A DNA stretch of 11,334 nt from Candidatus Latescibacterota bacterium. GTDB lineage: Bacteria; Latescibacterota; UBA2968; GCA-2709665. The notes beneath the pieces were generated by a model that had not been told where the DNA came from, did not search any database, and saw only the letters and a list, made by a program, of their open reading frames with translations. Both the position numbers and the translations under genes were made by a program. Every line of letters begins with the position of its first letter. The stretch's first letter is position 1. This document shows, in pieces, positions 5,557 to 11,334 of the stretch. The stretch is from NCBI GenBank assembly GCA_030746455.1, contig JASLMQ010000480.1:1-11334 (forward strand). Direction: 5' to 3'.

Positions 5557-7899
5557 TCAACACTCGATACCCTCGTCCCGGACCTCGTAGCGCGTCCCCT
5601 GCACCATCAGCAGTCCCAGGGCATCCGTCTGAAGGTCCTCGTACTCCATCGTCCCCCCCTGGCCGACCAGGATCAGATCGCCTCCCACCCGCGCCACCTC
5701 GACATCTCCGGAGCGCTCGGTATGTACCTCCGGGCGCTCCAGCGTTTCATGCCCCGGGCAGAACACGGTGCCCAGATTCCGCCGCTCCACGATCCCTGAC
5801 GGCGTAAAGCGCAGATGATACTGCTGGCGATACGCCGCGCCCTCGCGCGCCATCGGCGGCGGGTCCCATCCCTCGCTCAGGGAGAAGAACGCGTTGTGGT
5901 GATACATGAAGTGTCCCTCCAGAGAACGCCCGTCGCACGCAAGCGTGAACGTGCGGCGCTCATCGTCCACCTCGAAGGGATACCAGGAATGCAGGTTCCA
6001 TTGCAGCGCCGAAGCGATGCCCGGAGCCGCTGTGAATTCGTCGATCATCACGAAACAGCTCTGGGCCTTCAGGAAGAGGACGTGCCGCCGGCATCGCTGC
6101 GCCCGGTCCCGGTAGCTGGCATCTGCGGCACCCCGGAAATAGGCGATACGATCGTCCTCGAATGCGTTCTCCACCGCCCCTGAGGAATCGTGCGAGCGCA
6201 TAATCTGGGAGGCGTCCGAAAGGGTCACGCAGTTGTGCGATTTCGTATGCCAGTTCCAGTGGGTGTGGTGGTCCGAGCCGTACCCGGCATAGTACCCACT
6301 CGGAATGGCCAGGGCCCTGCCGGCAACGTGAAAGATGAAATCGTTGTTGTCCGCATGCGAGTGGCTCACGGCCCCGTACGGAGAGGAACGGAACATCAGC
6401 GCCACATCGCGGGAGGGGTCGTCCATATCGGTCCGGATTGCGGCGCGGCCAGCGGCAGGGAAGACATGCAGAACGTTTGTGTCTGAAACGTCTTCTTCAT
6501 CGCGCGGTTTCGTATCTCCCCCCGCCAGTGGGGCGAGATAGCGCTGCGAATCGACCTCGCCCGAACGCCTCCTGGGGTCTTCGGAGCAGCGGTCCGCCTC
6601 CTCCCGAAACGCCTCCACGTATTCCGCAAACACATCCGTTCCGATCTCCCTCCCGATGGTCTCTACCAGGTTGGCGTTGGACTCCCAGGTCCCCGCCGAA
6701 CGGCCGCTGGTATCTCCGAACCCCGTGCACTCCGCATAGGGTGGGAAGCAATACAGCCGCCACCGGGCGTGGTTCTGCCAGAACGGCCGACGGTACAGAT
6801 CCACCCCCGCGCCGCGTTTTAGCGCCGTAGCGAACATCGTCATGATCGTCACGTAGGATAGTCCGTAGTTCGGTCCTTCTGCCCACCCGCCGTCGTCCCC
6901 CGCCCAAATCGGCCAGATCCCGCACAGAACCGGGCGCAGCCACTCCAGCCAGGTCCGCGCCTCCGGGATGTGTTCGTGGAACACCAGCGCCGTGTTCGCC
7001 AGGAAGACGATCTCCCGCCCGGCGTGCGAATCGAACCGCGTCACCCCGTAGGACCCCCGGTTGTGCATATGGTCGAACGTGATCTGTCCCCGCTGGCGAT
7101 ACTGGGCGATCACCGCCTCCAGCTCCTCATTCGTAAACTGGTCCCACGCCCAGTCGCACGCCTTTGGCCCGTGCCAGATCACGGGCATGTGCGCCTCGTC
7201 GTTGTGCGAGATGTGGCTGGACCCCTCCGGGTCCCAGCGGGATACCGAGGCCATGCGCAGGCACGCGGCACGCGCGTAGCCCGCTTCCCCGCTGGAGAGG
7301 TACGCCAGGGCCAGGGTCTCCGCGCCGCCGATGAAACCCCGGGCTGCGCTCGCGATCCGGGACCAGATCCTGTACGTCTTGTCGTAGTCCTCGCTCCAGG
7401 GGGGCAGAAACGGAGGCTCTTCCAGTTCGTGCGATTCCTCGAGCAGCACATCCGCCCGATGCTTCAGCGCCTCCCATGCCTCTGCCCCCTCTCCCTGCCG
7501 CGACTCCCGGAGCGCCTGCACATCTTCGGGTCGGATGTACATCCTCGGGTGCCCCTCCGAGAATCGGCGCAGCCACTCGTCAACGGAAGGCACCTCCACC
7601 ACGACCGCCTCCGGCGTGATCTCGAACTCGAACACCTCGGACTCGCTAGATCCCGCCGACCACTTCCAGAAGTACCGCCCCGGCGCAAGCGCCTCCTCCG
7701 GCAGAAAGGCCGGCTCCTGAAGTCTCTTCACGTCCAGGCAGAGATCGGAGAATGCTTCATCCCGCGCGACCATAAGGTGGGTACCCGTCTCTATGTCAAC
7801 GGGCTTCCATGCGAAGACCGGGGGATTGGTTCCGGGCCGGGATCCGTTTCTCGGCTGCCGAGGATCCACGTGCGGATGGGGATGTCGGTGTTCCTTCAT
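5557..7899 (-). CDS. Heparinase II/III-family polysaccharide lyase
   Basis: The 780-residue product has the layout of heparinase II/III-type lyases with a DUF4962-like N-terminal part. An Ig/Fn3-like stretch (NPPVFAWKP, about residues 23-100) is followed by an alpha/alpha toroid (about 110-400) and a C-terminal beta-sandwich (about 490-770). Such enzymes cleave uronate-containing glycans (heparin, heparan, alginate and others) by beta-elimination. Visible candidates for the catalytic set are His292 in FDSHAG, Tyr345 and Tyr349 in EGPNYGLSY, and His513/His515 in SHSHADNND, a hallmark of the C-terminal domain. Substrate is not predictable. Start ATG 7899 is chosen for its Shine-Dalgarno; an earlier ATG at 7929 has none as good. 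The N-terminus (MKEHRHPHPH) has no signal peptide, unusual for a polysaccharide lyase, so it may act on imported oligosaccharides. It is convergent with the serine hydrolase and divergent from the isomerase at 8307. Codons are markedly GC-rich. Confidence 0.85.
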   Translation of the reverse strand: MKEHRHPHPHVDPRQPRNGSRPGTNPPVFAWKPVDIETGTHLMVARDEAFSDLCLDVKRLQEPAFLPEEALAPGRYFWKWSAGSSESEVFEFEITPEAVVVEVPSVDEWLRRFSEGHPRMYIRPEDVQALRESRQGEGAEAWEALKHRADVLLEESHELEEPPFLPPWSEDYDKTYRIWSRIASAARGFIGGAETLALAYLSSGEAGYARAACLRMASVSRWDPEGSSHISHNDEAHMPVIWHGPKACDWAWDQFTNEELEAVIAQYRQRGQITFDHMHNRGSYGVTRFDSHAGREIVFLANTALVFHEHIPEARTWLEWLRPVLCGIWPIWAGDDGGWAEGPNYGLSYVTIMTMFATALKRGAGVDLYRRPFWQNHARWRLYCFPPYAECTGFGDTSGRSAGTWESNANLVETIGREIGTDVFAEYVEAFREEADRCSEDPRRRSGEVDSQRYLAPLAGGDTKPRDEEDVSDTNVLHVFPAAGRAAIRTDMDDPSRDVALMFRSSPYGAVSHSHADNNDFIFHVAGRALAIPSGYYAGYGSDHHTHWNWHTKSHNCVTLSDASQIMRSHDSSGAVENAFEDDRIAYFRGAADASYRDRAQRCRRHVLFLKAQSCFVMIDEFTAAPGIASALQWNLHSWYPFEVDDERRTFTLACDGRSLEGHFMYHHNAFFSLSEGWDPPPMAREGAAYRQQYHLRFTPSGIVERRNLGTVFCPGHETLERPEVHTERSGDVEVARVGGDLILVGQGGTMEYEDLQTDALGLLMVQGTRYEVRDEGIEC

Positions 7900-7903
7900 G
7901 GGA

Positions 7904-7912
7904 CCTCTCCTT
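7904..7912 (-). promoter_or_regulatory. Shine-Dalgarno of the lyase gene
   Basis: On the minus strand this reads AAGGAGAGG, with its AGGAG core (7907-7911) seven bases before the ATG at 7899. It supports that start over the in-frame ATG ten codons upstream. Confidence 0.6.
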
Positions 7913-7959
7913 TTGCTCAGATCCATCACCAGATTCGGAACGCCCTGCAGAAGCGATGT

Positions 7960-7981
7960 CTACGACACCATGGTACGGTAG
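7960..7981. promoter_or_regulatory. Operator-like interrupted palindrome
   Basis: A 22-base dyad: CTAC, three unpaired bases, the perfect palindrome ACCATGGT (7967-7974), three unpaired bases, then GTAG. Eight of eleven base pairs about the centre (between 7970 and 7971) are symmetric. It covers the proposed -10 of the lyase promoter, where a repressor would block transcription. Its left nine bases recur exactly at 8101-8109. No regulator gene lies in the window, so the binding protein is unknown. Confidence 0.4.
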
Positions 7982-7998
7982 TTTCGCGGGAATGGCAA
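7970..7998 (-). promoter_or_regulatory. Sigma70-like promoter for the lyase gene
   Basis: Reading the minus strand, TTGCCA (7998-7993) is a 5/6 match to the -35 box. A 17-base spacer leads to TACCAT (7975-7970), a 4/6 match to the -10 box. Transcription would begin near 7962, giving a leader of about 60 bases. The -10 box lies inside the operator-like dyad at 7960-7981. Confidence 0.4.
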
Positions 7999-8060
7999 AG
8001 GATCGGGCCAGAGCTTGCCACGTCCCTTCCTTCGTGCCCTTGGCCTGCCCCACCCACGCC

Positions 8061-8090
8061 TTGACAACCCCTCCCTCAGCACGCTACATT
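8061..8090 (+). promoter_or_regulatory. Sigma70-like promoter for the 8307-10910 operon
   Basis: A perfect -35 box TTGACA (8061-8066), an 18-base spacer and TACATT (8085-8090, 4/6 match to the -10 box). Transcription would start near 8097, giving a leader of about 210 bases before the ATG at 8307. The repeated CTACGACAC lies at 8101-8109, just inside the proposed transcript. Confidence 0.45.
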
Positions 8091-8100
8091 CCCGCAGTGC

Positions 8101-8109
8101 CTACGACAC
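8101..8109 (+). promoter_or_regulatory. Second copy of the operator half-site
   Basis: CTACGACAC is identical to the left nine bases of the dyad at 7960-7981. It falls at about +5 of the proposed plus-strand transcript. There is no matching right half at the expected distance, so it is at best a half-site. Confidence 0.3.
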
Positions 8110-8180
8110 TTCCTGATCAGACGCTTTCCAGGTAGGACATCGCTTCACCGGTCGGGAGAAGCACGCCTATGGCCTGTCAT

Positions 8181-8226
8181 CGAACCCAGCCCAAGGCTTC
8201 AGAAGAAATCCACCGGGCTGGGTTTG
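8181..8226 (+). repeat. Inverted repeat in the leader of the isomerase operon
   Basis: AACCCAGCCC (8183-8192) and GGGCTGGGTT (8215-8224) are perfect 10-base inverted arms around a 22-base loop, extendable by a G-T and a C-G pair to 8181 and 8226. It lies in the predicted 5' leader, between divergent genes, so an ordinary end-of-operon terminator is not expected here. No U-run follows (TTTGTCTC). It could be a leader regulatory stem, an attenuator-like structure or a protein-binding dyad. The rest of 7900-8306 holds the promoters and operator-like sites listed separately and no gene. Confidence 0.45.
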
Positions 8227-8306
8227 TCTCGGACAGCAGTCAACCCCTCCCAGACCAGAGGGCGTGGCGGAAGGAATGACCGCGCGGGGCAAGAAGGACC
8301 GAATCC

Positions 8307-9266
8307 ATGGCAACGATTACTGCGGCATCAACGCTCGCATTCTCGCTCTCGCCGCTCGAGGTGGCGCTGGAGCACATCGCCGCATATGGGTTCTCGAAAG
8401 TGGAACTATCGGACCAGGTCACGCACAGCCAGCACTACGGCGTCGATTCGGTAGATCCTCTTGAGGTCAAAGGTCTCCTGAGTCGATACGCCCTCGAGCC
8501 CGTCGCGGTCAACGCCTGCCTGTCCGCTGTGTCTGACCCGGGTAGATGGTCGAACGCAAGGCTGCCCGTTGAACGGCAATCCGCTGCTGAGACCGAGGAG
8601 ATTCGGGAGGCAAAGAAGCACCTCGTCTTCCTCAAACTCCACGACAAACAGCAATCGGCTGTCTATATAGAACGAGCCCAACGGCTGATACAATGCGCCA
8701 AGACGACCGGAATACCCAGGGTCTGTCTCCAGGGCGGCAGGAGGAAACAGATACAGAATCTGGCGGACGAGTTGAGAACCGCGGCCGGTGTGATTGACGG
8801 TCTGGCCGCCTATGCCAGGGATCGCGGGGTGAAGATCTTGCTGGAGATGCCCCATGTGTGGGATCTGTACTACGATGTTGATAGGTCGAAGGAGATGCTG
8901 TCGCATCTCCGGTCTGACAACATCGGTGTTCTCATAGATGCGACACATTGGCACACCAGCGGCTACGACATTGACGATTACGTGAGGTTTCTGGGGGATC
9001 GGCTCTGGCACATACATCTGCGAGATGCTGCCGGACATGACACACCCGTCGGGGACTACCAGCTGGAGAAGACGCCAGGCAAGGGAGAGGTAGACTTCGG
9101 CCACCTCGGTGAAACACTGGACAAGTATGGCTACCGGGGTGAGGTGACCCTGGAGACCGAGTACAAGAACTACGGGTGCCCGGAAGAGGTAGACGAAGAG
9201 AACCACTATGCGCTGGCCTATCTCAAGAGTGTCGGGTGGAGTACCAGCGCCTCTGCTGAAACATAG
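8307..9266 (+). CDS. Sugar phosphate isomerase/epimerase, TIM barrel
   Basis: This complete 319-residue protein belongs to the xylose-isomerase-like/AP-endonuclease 2 TIM-barrel family. Its metal-site residues are visible in barrel order: Glu180 with His183 in LLEMPH, Asp211 with His214 in LIDATHWH, His235/His237 in WHIHLRDA, and Glu283 in TLETEY. The family includes sugar and inositol epimerases, hydroxypyruvate isomerase and related enzymes, generally cytosolic and divalent-metal dependent. The GKGEVDFG stretch near residue 255 is typical of these proteins. The substrate cannot be read. ATG 8307 follows AAGGA (8294-8298) with eight bases between. It is first in a probable operon with the solute-binding protein (109-base gap) and the creatininase-family gene. 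Base composition is nearer 50% GC than that of the lyase gene next door. Confidence 0.85.
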   Translation: MATITAASTLAFSLSPLEVALEHIAAYGFSKVELSDQVTHSQHYGVDSVDPLEVKGLLSRYALEPVAVNACLSAVSDPGRWSNARLPVERQSAAETEEIREAKKHLVFLKLHDKQQSAVYIERAQRLIQCAKTTGIPRVCLQGGRRKQIQNLADELRTAAGVIDGLAAYARDRGVKILLEMPHVWDLYYDVDRSKEMLSHLRSDNIGVLIDATHWHTSGYDIDDYVRFLGDRLWHIHLRDAAGHDTPVGDYQLEKTPGKGEVDFGHLGETLDKYGYRGEVTLETEYKNYGCPEEVDEENHYALAYLKSVGWSTSASAET

Positions 9267-9375
9267 CGGGAGACCTTCCGGCAAAGACGCAAGAGGCCCC
9301 GCTGATGCTCCCAGAATCCGTCCACGAACCCCCGCACGACATAGCCGGGTCTATCGCGCTACCAAGGAGGAGAAG

Positions 9376-10113
9376 ATGAGGAAATCGATCGCAACCACAG
9401 CGATATGCCTGATGTTTGCGGGGACAGCATCTTCTCAGCAAGCATTTGTGTTCACCCAGATCGTCAATACACCCGACCAGATAGTCGGGGCTGAGGTACT
9501 CAGGGTGGCGTTCAAGCGTATGGATATCCCCGTCACGTTCAAGCTCTATCCGGGAGCGAGGGCGTTGGAGATCTCCAGCAGCGGCAAGGCTGATGGGGAG
9601 ATTCACAGAATCTGGGAGATCGGTGAGAAATACCCCACGCTGAGAAGGGTGCCGACACCGATCAACTACATCGAAACAGTTGGGTTCGTAAGGAAGGACA
9701 GCAACTTCGACATCAAGAAATGTGAGGATCTGAAGCCGTACAGAGTGGCCACAGTAAGGGGCATCAAGCACACGGAGATATGCTCGAAGGGGGTCGAAGC
9801 GCTTAGCGTATCGAATGACGGTGAAAGCATGATGAAGTTTCTCAAGATGAGTAGAGCCGACGTGGCGCTTGATGCCGGATTCAACGGTCTCATACAGCTG
9901 AGGAAATCCGGACTCGAATCCACCATCGAACCTCTCCCCAAAGCCCTGGGGAAGTCGCTCCTCTATGCCTACGTGCACGAGAAACACACTGCGCTCATTA
10001 CAAAGCTGGATAGTGAGTTTCAGAAGATGGTAGAGAGCGGGGAGATGTCAGCCATACGAGAGAGGGTGATGCAGGAGGTCCTGGCAGATCCTGATTCGTA
10101 TAAGCTTAAGTAG
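9376..10113 (+). CDS. Periplasmic solute-binding protein, family 3-like, without transporter
   Basis: This 245-residue protein has a Sec signal peptide: MRKS, a hydrophobic stretch to about residue 14, and a likely cleavage in AGTASSQ (after Ala18 or Ser20). There is no lipobox. The mature part resembles SBP_bac_3-type periplasmic binding proteins, for example PGARAL followed by SGKADGEIHRI, and a hinge region near YIETVGF. Such proteins bind amino acids or other small solutes for ABC importers or sensors. No permease or ATPase gene adjoins it, so it may work with a transporter elsewhere or as a sensory protein. ATG 9376 has an excellent AAGGAGGAG (9364-9372) just upstream; an in-frame start at 9208 would overlap the isomerase gene and hide the signal peptide. 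Base 9661-9720 is 25/60 GC against 45/60 in 7261-7320 of the lyase gene, hinting at a different origin. The next gene begins 35 bases on. Confidence 0.72.
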   Translation: MRKSIATTAICLMFAGTASSQQAFVFTQIVNTPDQIVGAEVLRVAFKRMDIPVTFKLYPGARALEISSSGKADGEIHRIWEIGEKYPTLRRVPTPINYIETVGFVRKDSNFDIKKCEDLKPYRVATVRGIKHTEICSKGVEALSVSNDGESMMKFLKMSRADVALDAGFNGLIQLRKSGLESTIEPLPKALGKSLLYAYVHEKHTALITKLDSEFQKMVESGEMSAIRERVMQEVLADPDSYKLK

Positions 10114-10148
10114 GTGATGTGCCCAACCGGAAATCAAGGGAAAGCAAA

Positions 10149-10910
10149 ATGACGAACGATCTACCTACATCCGTACAGATGCAGTTCATGCAACCTGCCC
10201 AACTGGAAGCAGCGGCGCGTGTTTTCCCCGTGGTGTATGTGCCCTTCGGTCTCATCGAATGGCACGGCCGCCATCTCCCGCTTGGTAACGACGCGCTCAA
10301 AGCTCATGGCATTCTGGTCAAGACTGCCGAGGAATTCGGTGGGGTCGTCTACCCGCCCGTCTACTTCCCCCACGCCGACTACAACGAGGGAAGACCCGAG
10401 CTTGCTAAGACCGACCGCGAATGGAAGCTTTCGATGGTGACCGCGCTGTTCAAGCAGCTGAAGCGAACGGGCTTTCGCGTCATCATCGGCGTTTCGGGGC
10501 ATAACGTCCAGACGCAGATCGAGCTGATCAACGAAGGCCTCAAGCCGGTCCTGGCAGATGGAACCGTCCGGGGAATCGGTCTGTGGGAAATGAGTCTCAG
10601 CCAGTGCGAGGAGTCCAACTCGGATCACGCGGCCAAGTGGGAGACATCCAACATGTTGTTCTTCTATCCCGGCCTCGTGGACATGTCTCAACTTGGAACG
10701 GGTCTCCTCGCTCCGGATATGCAGCCGCCTGACGGGATCGGTGGCCTGGATCCACGGGAACACGCCTCGGCCGATGTCGGCAGACGGAACGTGGAGCTTG
10801 CCGCGGAGGCAATCGGCCAAAAGGCCAGGGAACTCCTCGAATCGCTACCTGAGGACCAGCAGTCTTTCAGCCTGGAATCCGTCAGTCCCGAAAACTGGTG
10901 GTTGATTTGA
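10149..10910 (+). CDS. Creatininase-family amidohydrolase
   Basis: The 253-residue product is a creatininase-family metal hydrolase, a group that opens cyclic amides (creatinine) or acts on formamides and peptides; the substrate here is unknown. The metal motif PFGLIEWHGRHLPLGND supplies Glu37, His39 and Asp48. SGHNVQ supplies His118, and DHAAKWETS supplies His160 and Glu165. In classical creatininase the position two after the second-motif His is Glu; here it is Val120, which makes plain creatininase activity doubtful. It has no signal peptide and is probably cytosolic. ATG 10149 is preferred (AAGGGA at 10136-10141) to a GTG at 10119 six bases after the preceding stop. It is the last gene of the 8307-10910 operon, and its pairing with a sugar isomerase suggests a substrate with both sugar and amide parts, which is inference. 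Confidence 0.85.
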   Translation: MTNDLPTSVQMQFMQPAQLEAAARVFPVVYVPFGLIEWHGRHLPLGNDALKAHGILVKTAEEFGGVVYPPVYFPHADYNEGRPELAKTDREWKLSMVTALFKQLKRTGFRVIIGVSGHNVQTQIELINEGLKPVLADGTVRGIGLWEMSLSQCEESNSDHAAKWETSNMLFFYPGLVDMSQLGTGLLAPDMQPPDGIGGLDPREHASADVGRRNVELAAEAIGQKARELLESLPEDQQSFSLESVSPENWWLI

Positions 10911-10940
10911 CCCCGAGTTCAGAGCTCCAGGCAACGCTTG

Positions 10941-10971
10941 GCCCGCCGTCGCCCTCCGAGCTATGGCGGGC
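10941..10971 (+). terminator. Stem-loop after the creatininase gene, possible terminator
   Basis: GCCCGCC (10941-10947) pairs with GGCGGGC (10965-10971), extendable inward by a G-T and a T-A pair to nine, with a 13-base loop. It begins 30 bases after the stop of the last operon gene. No U-run follows (GGGTAGCG), so it is not a classic intrinsic terminator; it may end transcripts with Rho, protect the 3' end, or be an interspersed palindromic element. Confidence 0.35.
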
Positions 10972-11015
10972 GGGTAGCGCGTCTGACCCGTGCCGCCGCC
11001 GACAGGAGGACCGGA

Positions 11016-11096
11016 GTGCGACCGAGACCTGTACGTCGAGAGAAGGCCTCGCTGAATGCCCGTAGCCAACGTATCGAGTGCAGGCCGATTCGGTAG
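11016..11096 (+). other. Small 26-codon frame with a strong Shine-Dalgarno
   Basis: AGGAGG (11004-11009) lies six bases before GTG 11016, which opens a 26-codon frame ending at TAG 11094-11096, just inside a hairpin (11080-11102). The product would be short, Arg-rich and unlike anything I know. It could be a real small protein, a leader peptide or chance; chance is likeliest. Confidence 0.15.
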
Positions 11097-11102
11097 GCCT
11101 GC
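11080..11102 (+). repeat. Stem-loop, 7-bp stem
   Basis: GCAGGCC (11080-11086) and GGCCTGC (11096-11102) are perfect inverted arms around the nine-base loop GATTCGGTA. No U-run follows. The function is unknown. Confidence 0.35.
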
Positions 11103-11150
11103 GATGGACTGGCTCTGCTTGCTGGATCGTATCGGGCGCAGGGTGTGTAG

Positions 11151-11230
11151 GGTTAACCTCAATCCGACGAAATCGGGGGGTGCGAGTGGCGCGAAGCGCC
11201 TGGGTATCGAGGTCCCACCTCGGGCTCAGG
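11151..11230 (+). repeat. Cluster of consecutive hairpins, candidate structured element
   Basis: Within 80 bases: the palindrome GGTTAACC (11151-11158); CCGA/TCGG (11164-11167 with 11173-11176); GGCGC-GAA-GCGCC (11188-11200); and CGAGGT-CCC-ACCTCG (11208-11222). The last can be extended outward, CCTGGG (11199-11204) with CTCAGG (11225-11230), in competition with the GGCGC stem. The arrangement suggests a folded RNA or a mobile-element end, but no known class was recognised. Confidence 0.35.
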
Positions 11231-11289
11231 CCTGGATCCTTCACGCCATCCTTTGTGACCCAATGCCCGGGCCTTCCTGCACCCAGATA

Positions 11290-11324
11290 TGCCTTTCTTT
11301 CGTGCTTTTCGTGTCTTTCGTGGT
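11290..11324 (+). repeat. 9-bp-period interspersed repeat (TTTCGTG type)
   Basis: Three consecutive nine-base units: TTTCGTGCT (11298-11306), TTTCGTGTC (11307-11315) and TTTCGTGGT (11316-11324). They follow TGCCTTTCT (11290-11298), which also precedes the GCGTCT-type repeat at 1811. The unit TGCCGGGT follows at 11324-11331 and also occurs at 1773-1780 near the first repeat. From memory, TTTCGTG strings like this recur between genes in environmental bacteria; not checked. The repeat may continue beyond the window. Confidence 0.55.
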
Positions 11325-11334
11325 GCCGGGTTTC

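Larger units (their letters stand above)
10911..11334. other. Gene-free tail with several stem-loops
   Basis: No protein gene is convincing in these 424 bases. A minus-strand frame of 120 codons (10882-11244) overlaps the creatininase gene end, has no family resemblance and looks like chance. The stretch contains an unusual density of self-complementary sequence, listed separately, and a short 9-bp-period repeat at its end. Confidence 0.5.

Noticed and set aside
6970..8064. 364-codon plus-strand frame opposite the lyase gene
   Set aside because: It is a shadow of the lyase coding region and would run over the lyase promoter; there are no recognisable motifs.
9265..9303. AGCGGG/CCCGCT inverted arms just after the isomerase stop, considered as a terminator
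   Set aside because: Only six pairs with a 27-base loop and no U-run, and it would cut off apparently co-transcribed genes.
8406..9987. Minus-strand frames opposite the isomerase and solute-binding protein genes (8406-9284 and 9223-9987)
   Set aside because: Both lie opposite genes with clear family motifs and show none themselves.
11151..11230. Considered as an integron attC site or a group II intron end
   Set aside because: The GTTRRRY/RYYYAAC core boxes do not fit, and no domain V-like stem was found.
10882..11244. 120-codon minus-strand frame in the gene-free tail
   Set aside because: It overlaps the end of the creatininase-family gene, reads through the hairpins and has no family resemblance.
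11298..11324. Considered as the start of a CRISPR array
   Set aside because: The units are nine bases with no spacers between them; this is a short-period tandem repeat.

Overview
The window is gene-dense, GC-rich bacterial DNA with short gaps, Shine-Dalgarno-led starts and sigma70-like promoters. Its content is carbohydrate-degradation and sugar-acid enzymes: two xylose-isomerase-like TIM barrels, a mannonate-dehydratase-like protein, a large glycoside-hydrolase-like protein, a penicillin-binding-protein/beta-lactamase-fold serine hydrolase, a heparinase II/III-type lyase, a periplasmic solute-binding protein and a creatininase-family hydrolase. No SusC/SusD pair, transposase, CRISPR array, tRNA or rRNA was seen. 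This gene mix is typical of free-living environmental groups such as Poribacteria, Latescibacteria or the PVC superphylum, but that placement is an inference from family content, not from a marker gene.

Layout. (1) 3-5539, plus strand: a 5'-truncated sugar isomerase/epimerase, then a UxuA-like protein whose GTG start is served by a Shine-Dalgarno that overlaps the upstream stop codon. A 191-base spacer follows, carrying an 8-bp-period repeat and an unattached strong Shine-Dalgarno. Then come a 726-residue protein of unrecognised family and, 13 bases on, a serine hydrolase. (2) 5557-7899, minus strand: the heparinase II/III-type lyase, meeting region 1 tail to tail with 17 bases between stops. 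(3) 7900-8306: a divergent regulatory region with two back-to-back sigma70-like promoters, an operator-like dyad over the lyase -10, a second copy of its half-site at the start of the other transcript, and a 10-bp inverted repeat in the long leader. (4) 8307-10910, plus strand: sugar isomerase/epimerase, solute-binding protein, creatininase-family hydrolase. (5) 10911-11334: no convincing gene, but several hairpins and a 9-bp-period TTTCGTG repeat.

How the genes may work together (inference): the lyase and the glycoside-hydrolase-like protein would cut uronate-containing or otherwise modified oligosaccharides, the serine hydrolase would remove an ester or amide, and the isomerases and UxuA-like protein would channel the released sugars or sugar acids to central metabolism. 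The solute-binding protein is the only product with a clear signal peptide, so most of the chemistry may be intracellular. The least ordinary items are the UxuA-like protein, which lacks a metal-binding histidine, the unrecognised 726-residue protein with an inserted beta-module, the shared operator-like sequence between the divergent promoters, and the structured gene-free tail.
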